From: Tyto alba | Taxonomy: Eukaryota; Chordata; Aves; Strigiformes; Tytonidae | Assembly: GCF_018691265.1 (NCBI RefSeq) | Contig: NW_024881316.1 | Span: 24,901,819-24,965,818 of the forward strand | Length of the DNA: 64,000 nt | Reading direction: 5' to 3' | Shown here: one piece after another, positions 58,901 to 64,000 of the stretch | Position numbering within the stretch: position 1 is the first letter of the stretch | How the letters are laid out: each line of letters starts with the position of its first letter | Translations under genes and position numbers: made by a program | The notes under the pieces: model-generated | Seen by the model: only the letters and a program-made list of their open reading frames with translations | Databases searched by the model: none | What the model was told of the DNA's origin: nothing

Positions 58901-61033
58901 CAGGCAGCCTTGTCACCCGCCGCTGCCAGCATCCACAGCGGGCTGCCACTGCTCTTTCTTACACAGCAATTTTGCGGCAGACCTGGTGGGAAACTGCAGC
59001 TCCTACTCTAAGATAACTGGATCAACCCCTGGAACTGCAGGCCTACAGTTAAGGTAAGCAACAATTATTCTAGGTACTTAAATTAAGCATCCTGGATCCC
59101 ACCCAAAGCAACTTGTTATCTCTGCTCCTCAGCTTGTCTACATGTACACTAGACCACTTGACAGATACTCAGAGGTGCTATAAATAACAACATATTAAAA
59201 ACTGCTATAAGTCTAAGTACTAGGCCAACTTTTAAGACGGTATCAACTAGTTCACCTAGAGAAATTTCACAAAAGGCATTTTCAGCATCTTCTGTTTGGC
59301 TTCTCTTTGAAACGGGGTCTCTAAAACATTTCTAACTTCCCTCTGGAAGAGAGATCCTAAGAGGTTCTCATCTGGTGTAAACACCTTGGAGGTATGAATG
59401 CTGATAACAGTTACCTACAAAGAATATGTTATAACAAATACTGACTTTCTCTCTCAATGTTCTCCTTTTTCAAGATTTCATCTTACTATTTTGATTTTGC
59501 ACTTATCTCTGTCTAAAACCTTTAGAAATCACCAAGCAATCAATTTCCTCAAAGAGACAAAAAGAATGCATTTCCAATATTTTTCAACTTTTCAGTAGAA
59601 CATTATACTCCATATAAAGTAGATTATACACAACATACAATAAGAAGTAGATGAGATTAAAATACTTTGTAATTAAAGATTTGGAGATAAACTTGCAACC
59701 GAGGAAAGCATAATTGACCTCTGGAGACTATTCTTGTGTGACTACTAGCAGATTATTTTCTCTACTCCTGCTACTTAACATATCCTGTTTTTTTCACTAT
59801 ATTCCTGAACAAAATACTTTGGTGTACTATTACGTCTGAATATAGATTAGTCTCCACTAGCTATCAAAAGCCAGAGGAACTAAGGTATGGCATTCAATAA
59901 AGGTTTGAGATTACTTTTCCATAGTTTTATAATGGCCATTGAAAAGTAGTGCTATTATATAAACGTCTGTATGTTATTATTTTTCTTGCCATGTGAAGAG
60001 TGGGTTAGTCTTTAAGGAAAATGATGTACTGGTTATTAGAAAGTACCCAAGAGTAGTTGCTGACTGCCTCAGTCTTTCTAACTTGATGCAGTTCTTGAGA
60101 TTAAAGCTACTCTCTGGGATTTAGTACTTTGGATAAGAATCAACAGAAGAAAATTTATATGCCATCTTTTAGTGACCATCCGTGCTACAAATTGACAAGA
60201 AGATTAAGTGTTCTAATTAGATCCTTTTTTGAGATTCTGGATTTACTTATGGGCTTGGAAAGCTTTAGCTATGGTTTTTGAGAAACTCTTATCAAATCTT
60301 ACTCTGCTACCTCATTTTCTTCCTGGAGGTTACATTGTTTCCTGCTGCTGTTATATCCAAGGTACCAACACTTGTACGTACGGCCATTTAAAATGCAAGA
60401 GGATTATTCTCATTTGCTTCATTGTTACATGACCCAAAGCTTACAGAATGAGCCATCTTGTATACATTGACTACTCCCACCAGGAATCTATCCACCAAAA
60501 CTTACAGTGCAGTAACAATACTGGATGAGGAAAGGAGACAGAACTGCGACACACAAAAAACTGCCAATCAATAAACAAATACACAAAGTGGGGGAAAGAA
60601 TAGATCCTGTCTTGGGAAATTTGTGGTATTTCCAGCTTTGCAGATCTAAGACTGTGGCGGTTCAGTATCTTAGTTGGACCTGAACTGAATGCACTTGGGT
60701 ATAGAAGAACTGGAGATTCATTTTGGGTATCTACACATACACGGGGCACCTGCCTTCTCTGGCAGGGGGACTTCGCTACACGAGGACACATCAGACTGCT
60801 CCCGGGACGGAAAATCTTGTGGCTCCAGGTTGGTGCCGGGCAGGGGAACACACCTGCAGGTGGGACCACGGCCCCTCGCAGGCGTGGGGCGTGCCCGCCA
60901 CAGCAGCTCGCTCGCTCTGCTTTCATATCCCGCTCTGGAAAACACTCGGGGCTGAAAACTGGTGTCAAAACCAAGGCAAGAGCTGCTGCTAATGCATCTT
61001 AGGAATTCTGGTTGTTGTGTTTTTTGTTTGGTC

Positions 61034-61054
61034 TTTTTTTTTTTTTTTTTTTTT
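61034..61054. repeat. Poly(T) run, 21 bases
   Basis: Twenty-one consecutive T lie after TTTTTGTTTGGTC. It is simple sequence, or the reverse of an A tail. Confidence 0.8.
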
Positions 61055-63795
61055 CTCTCTCCACTATGGATCAGTATTTTAGTATTAGCTGTTAAACTTC
61101 TCTGTATAAAATAAATATGCTACAGGTTGTATGGCACGAAAGACAAGGCAGCTGCTAAAGAGAAAACCATTATTTATTTATACTGTTTTTCAACTAACTT
61201 TTGAATGCTCCAACGAATGCTCAACTAATATCTGGGAGTTTGTGAGTTGTTTTCATGAGAAGTTGATCATGGAGGTAGGTCTTTTTGGTGTATTCTCTCA
61301 GTGCAAGAACAGTGCACAGACCTACACTCCTGCCTGTGGTGACAATCCAAGTAACCAAGGAATTCAGTTGCTTTGTTAAGCTGCACGCATGTCCAAATTC
61401 AGCCCTGTGTAAAGCTTAGTCATCAACAAAGTCCACGGGAAGACTTTGCACACAGGCTCTGTTTCAGGTCATGCCTCTGTTGTTTATCCTATCTTAAGCC
61501 TAAAACGGAATTTTCTGTTTCTGATACTCATGATGAATGAAATGATGTGTTTAAGAAGACAACTTGGCGTGCAGAGAGGATGAGAAGGTAGTCAGTCTTC
61601 TGCTTTGTTACTGACCACCTGGCATTCTTTTATTTTATATATACACAGTTGTTATCTACTAAGAAAAAAACAATTAGGTCACCCTGTAGAAAAGAATATA
61701 AATATAAGCCTATAATATAGGCTCTCCAGCTTAGAAGATGCCAGAAAGAAGATAAACCGGGAAATTATTTAGAAGTTCTTACTTTCTTTGGAAGTATTTT
61801 GCATCTTGTAGCCATTGTCAAAGAAAAGCCTTTTTAGGAGAGATGAGGACACAGTGACAGGTAAATTGGTAGGAGAGGACATCTCCAAGGGAACAGGTAG
61901 GGACAGAAAAGGGGAATGGGATGCAATGGGCGTCAGTCACCACGCTAGACTACTCTGAGAGGTAGCAGCTCAGCAATTTGCACGCAGAATAACTTGTATA
62001 CTACAACCTCTGCTATTACCACCAGCAGCATTCATGCCATGATTAGATATGCCAGAGTCAGTCAAGGCACCATAATCGTGTACTGTGCACAGTCACAGCA
62101 AAAGGATATGTGAGCTACTAAGAAACTAGACATTTGAGTTCTTTGCAAAAGGAACATACTGATAAAGACCAAAGTGAGGAAAAAATGTGATAATTTTCAC
62201 TTTTGACATAAACATATGAAACTTTATAGACTGAAATGAACAACTCATCCTTACTGAATTAAGTAAAAAACTCCAACCCTCAAAACCAATTGTATGAATA
62301 AGAAATCCCATAAAACTAGAAATGCACCACTCAGACTCATGACAGAACTTAATCCTACAACAGTCATTTCTGCACATCAGGTGACCACAAGAAAAAAAAA
62401 AAAAATTAAAGCAATACTGAGAAATCACAACAGTGTCTTTCATAAACTGAGAAGTTAGCTTGGAGAGGAATCAGCATTATAACTTCAACCAGAATAAGTC
62501 TCTGTTAGTCATCTTCCTCACTGCAGAGCAGGAAGACCTTCAGTTGAAAATCTACAGAAGAGCCTTCACCTGAATCTTTTCATTGTCATGACTCCTCTCT
62601 CCCCCTAAACAGATTATTTAATCCAAGTTGCTAGCCAACAAGACTTTCTGCATCAAGAAATAATTGCCTGAGCCTCAGGAAATGCCTGGAGGCCTCCTCG
62701 CTCAAAAGGAAGCAGTTATTGCAGATGCTGCTCACCTGAGTCAATTATACTGAACACAGGTGTACACCATAAATTATAGACCTGGAAGCATAAAAACTTG
62801 GTCAAAAAAAAAAAGACAATGATCTTTTTTTTCTACCAAACATACCATTCCAAAACTTGGAAACTTCCATCTGAAGTCTTCATTTTATTCAGAGAATAAC
62901 ACAATATTCAGCAATGTCAGCTCAACAATCACATCAAACAACGCTGCTTTAAAAATTTTTGCAGATGACTCATGAAGAAAAACAAACCTTTCTTTCTTCC
63001 CTGCAATAATAACCTCATCACAAGACATCTACTTCTTACTTATTACTTCTAATGACAGACAGTAAAATAAAGGATTCTGTAGGGGTGGTCTCACCCATGA
63101 GTCTACACATCTTTCATCTCTCCCAGCAGGTGTATTTTCAAAGTGCCAAGCTACTCTATTTAGATTTAGTGGCAGCTGATTTGAATAGCTTTGCAGATAC
63201 ACAAAAAATTGAGTTAATCTCTATGGAGGAAGGCAGGAACATGTGAACCTTAAGGGCGACTCCTCACTGTTGCAGGTACCATGCCATATATTCTCCCACC
63301 AATTTACAGTCTCCAACTTGAAAGTACATGGGCCTTTTCCCTTGACTATTCCAACTTTAAAGCATTTCTAGATCCCTACTGATCTTCATCTAAATTCTAA
63401 CAGCTGATGGCTTTCTAATGGTTTTCAAGGCAAGGATCAGTAAGATCTCCTATGATTTTGTAACTTTAGTACATCTTTACTTCTTAAAACATTTTTGTTT
63501 CCCAGCAGAGACATTTCTGAGTGTTGTCATGCTACATCAACACGGTCGTAAACAAATAGCTGAATATCACCTGGAAACAATTTTTCCATCACTGTAAAAA
63601 ATAAATGTTTCCTCTTCACAACTTGGTGCAGACAATTTGCATTCCCTCTCATACAAGGCAAGGCTTCTCCATGAAATTTCTGTTCTAGAACAGAGCCGGG
63701 AGGAGAATAAAAAAAGAAAAGCTGGTACTTGGTTAACTGGACATACAATGTAATTAGAGCAATTATTCTAATTGCTTCAACTGAACACAAAGTTT

Positions 63796-63836
63796 AAAAA
63801 ACAAAACAAAAACAAACAACAACAAAAAAACCCCAT
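63796..63836. repeat. (CAAAA)n-type A-rich repeat
   Basis: AAACAAAACAAAAACAAACAACAAC-type simple sequence near the right edge of the window. Confidence 0.75.
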
Positions 63837-64000
63837 CAGACTGAAAACCTACTAAAGTCCCACTCCCTGGTCATATTACATTTCCCAAATAAATAATTAT
63901 TTGCTCTGTGATCAGTGGATAATGCTTCAGGAATGGGGAATAGTCCCTACTTGGGACTGAAAAGCAGCTATTCAAGAGATAAGGAAATAATAAAGTGGCC

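Larger units (their letters stand above)
55946..64000. other. Intergenic DNA to the right edge
   Basis: Mostly AT-rich. GC-rich patches lie at 58.75-59.05 kb, ending in a donor-like AAG|GTAAGC, and at 60.74-60.96 kb with the palindrome CACCTGCAGGTG. No coding exon supported. Confidence 0.5.

Noticed and set aside
60471..60974. 167-codon minus-strand open frame
   Set aside because: It arises from a GC-rich patch; no homology and competing frames on both strands.
1..64000. CRISPR arrays, operons, bacterial-type terminators or tRNA/rRNA genes
   Set aside because: The window is vertebrate nuclear DNA; no regularly spaced repeats or cloverleaf-type RNA genes were recognised, and T runs are simple repeats.

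Overview
This is vertebrate, almost certainly avian, nuclear DNA. The evidence is CR1 LINE fragments in both orientations, two solo LTRs of bird ERVL-like families, a small alpharetrovirus-like LTR remnant, a few very old MIR-like SINE relics, AT-rich intergenic DNA with one sharp CpG island, and two spliced genes with long introns. The species cannot be named from sequence alone.

Left third (about 1.3-17.3 kb, minus strand): an elongin-A-like gene. I rebuilt nine coding exons with matching splice phases, plus a tentative 3' end. The protein has a TFIIS-N-like domain (exons 1-3), a Lys/Ser-rich linker (exon 4), and the elongin-A core with BC-box and F-box-like segment (exons 6-9). The first exon lies in a CpG island at about 17.03-17.56 kb. 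A 666-bp internally deleted endogenous retrovirus remnant with a 6-bp target duplication sits in the same orientation 290 bp upstream of the start codon.

Middle (about 26.4-33.6 kb, plus strand): KLHL31, a BTB-BACK-Kelch protein read in full from two coding exons (634 aa). It is followed by a probable long 3' UTR carrying a MIR-like relic and an old palindromic repeat. KLHL31 and the elongin-A-like gene are divergent, with 9.1 kb between their start codons. Both families act with cullin ubiquitin ligases (Elongin BC/CUL5 and CUL3 respectively), but nothing in the sequence shows that they work together.

Right half (about 33.6-64 kb): no coding exon could be supported. It holds CR1 fragments near 38.3, 45.6, 51.4 and 55.8 kb, two LTRs with perfect 5-bp target duplications (42.5-43.6 and 44.7-45.4 kb, the second a mosaic), simple repeats and small GC-rich patches.

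The main points for follow-up are the multi-exon elongin-A paralogue beside KLHL31, the retroviral remnant in its promoter region with an open in-frame upstream extension, the mosaic LTR, and the ancient repeats kept inside KLHL31.
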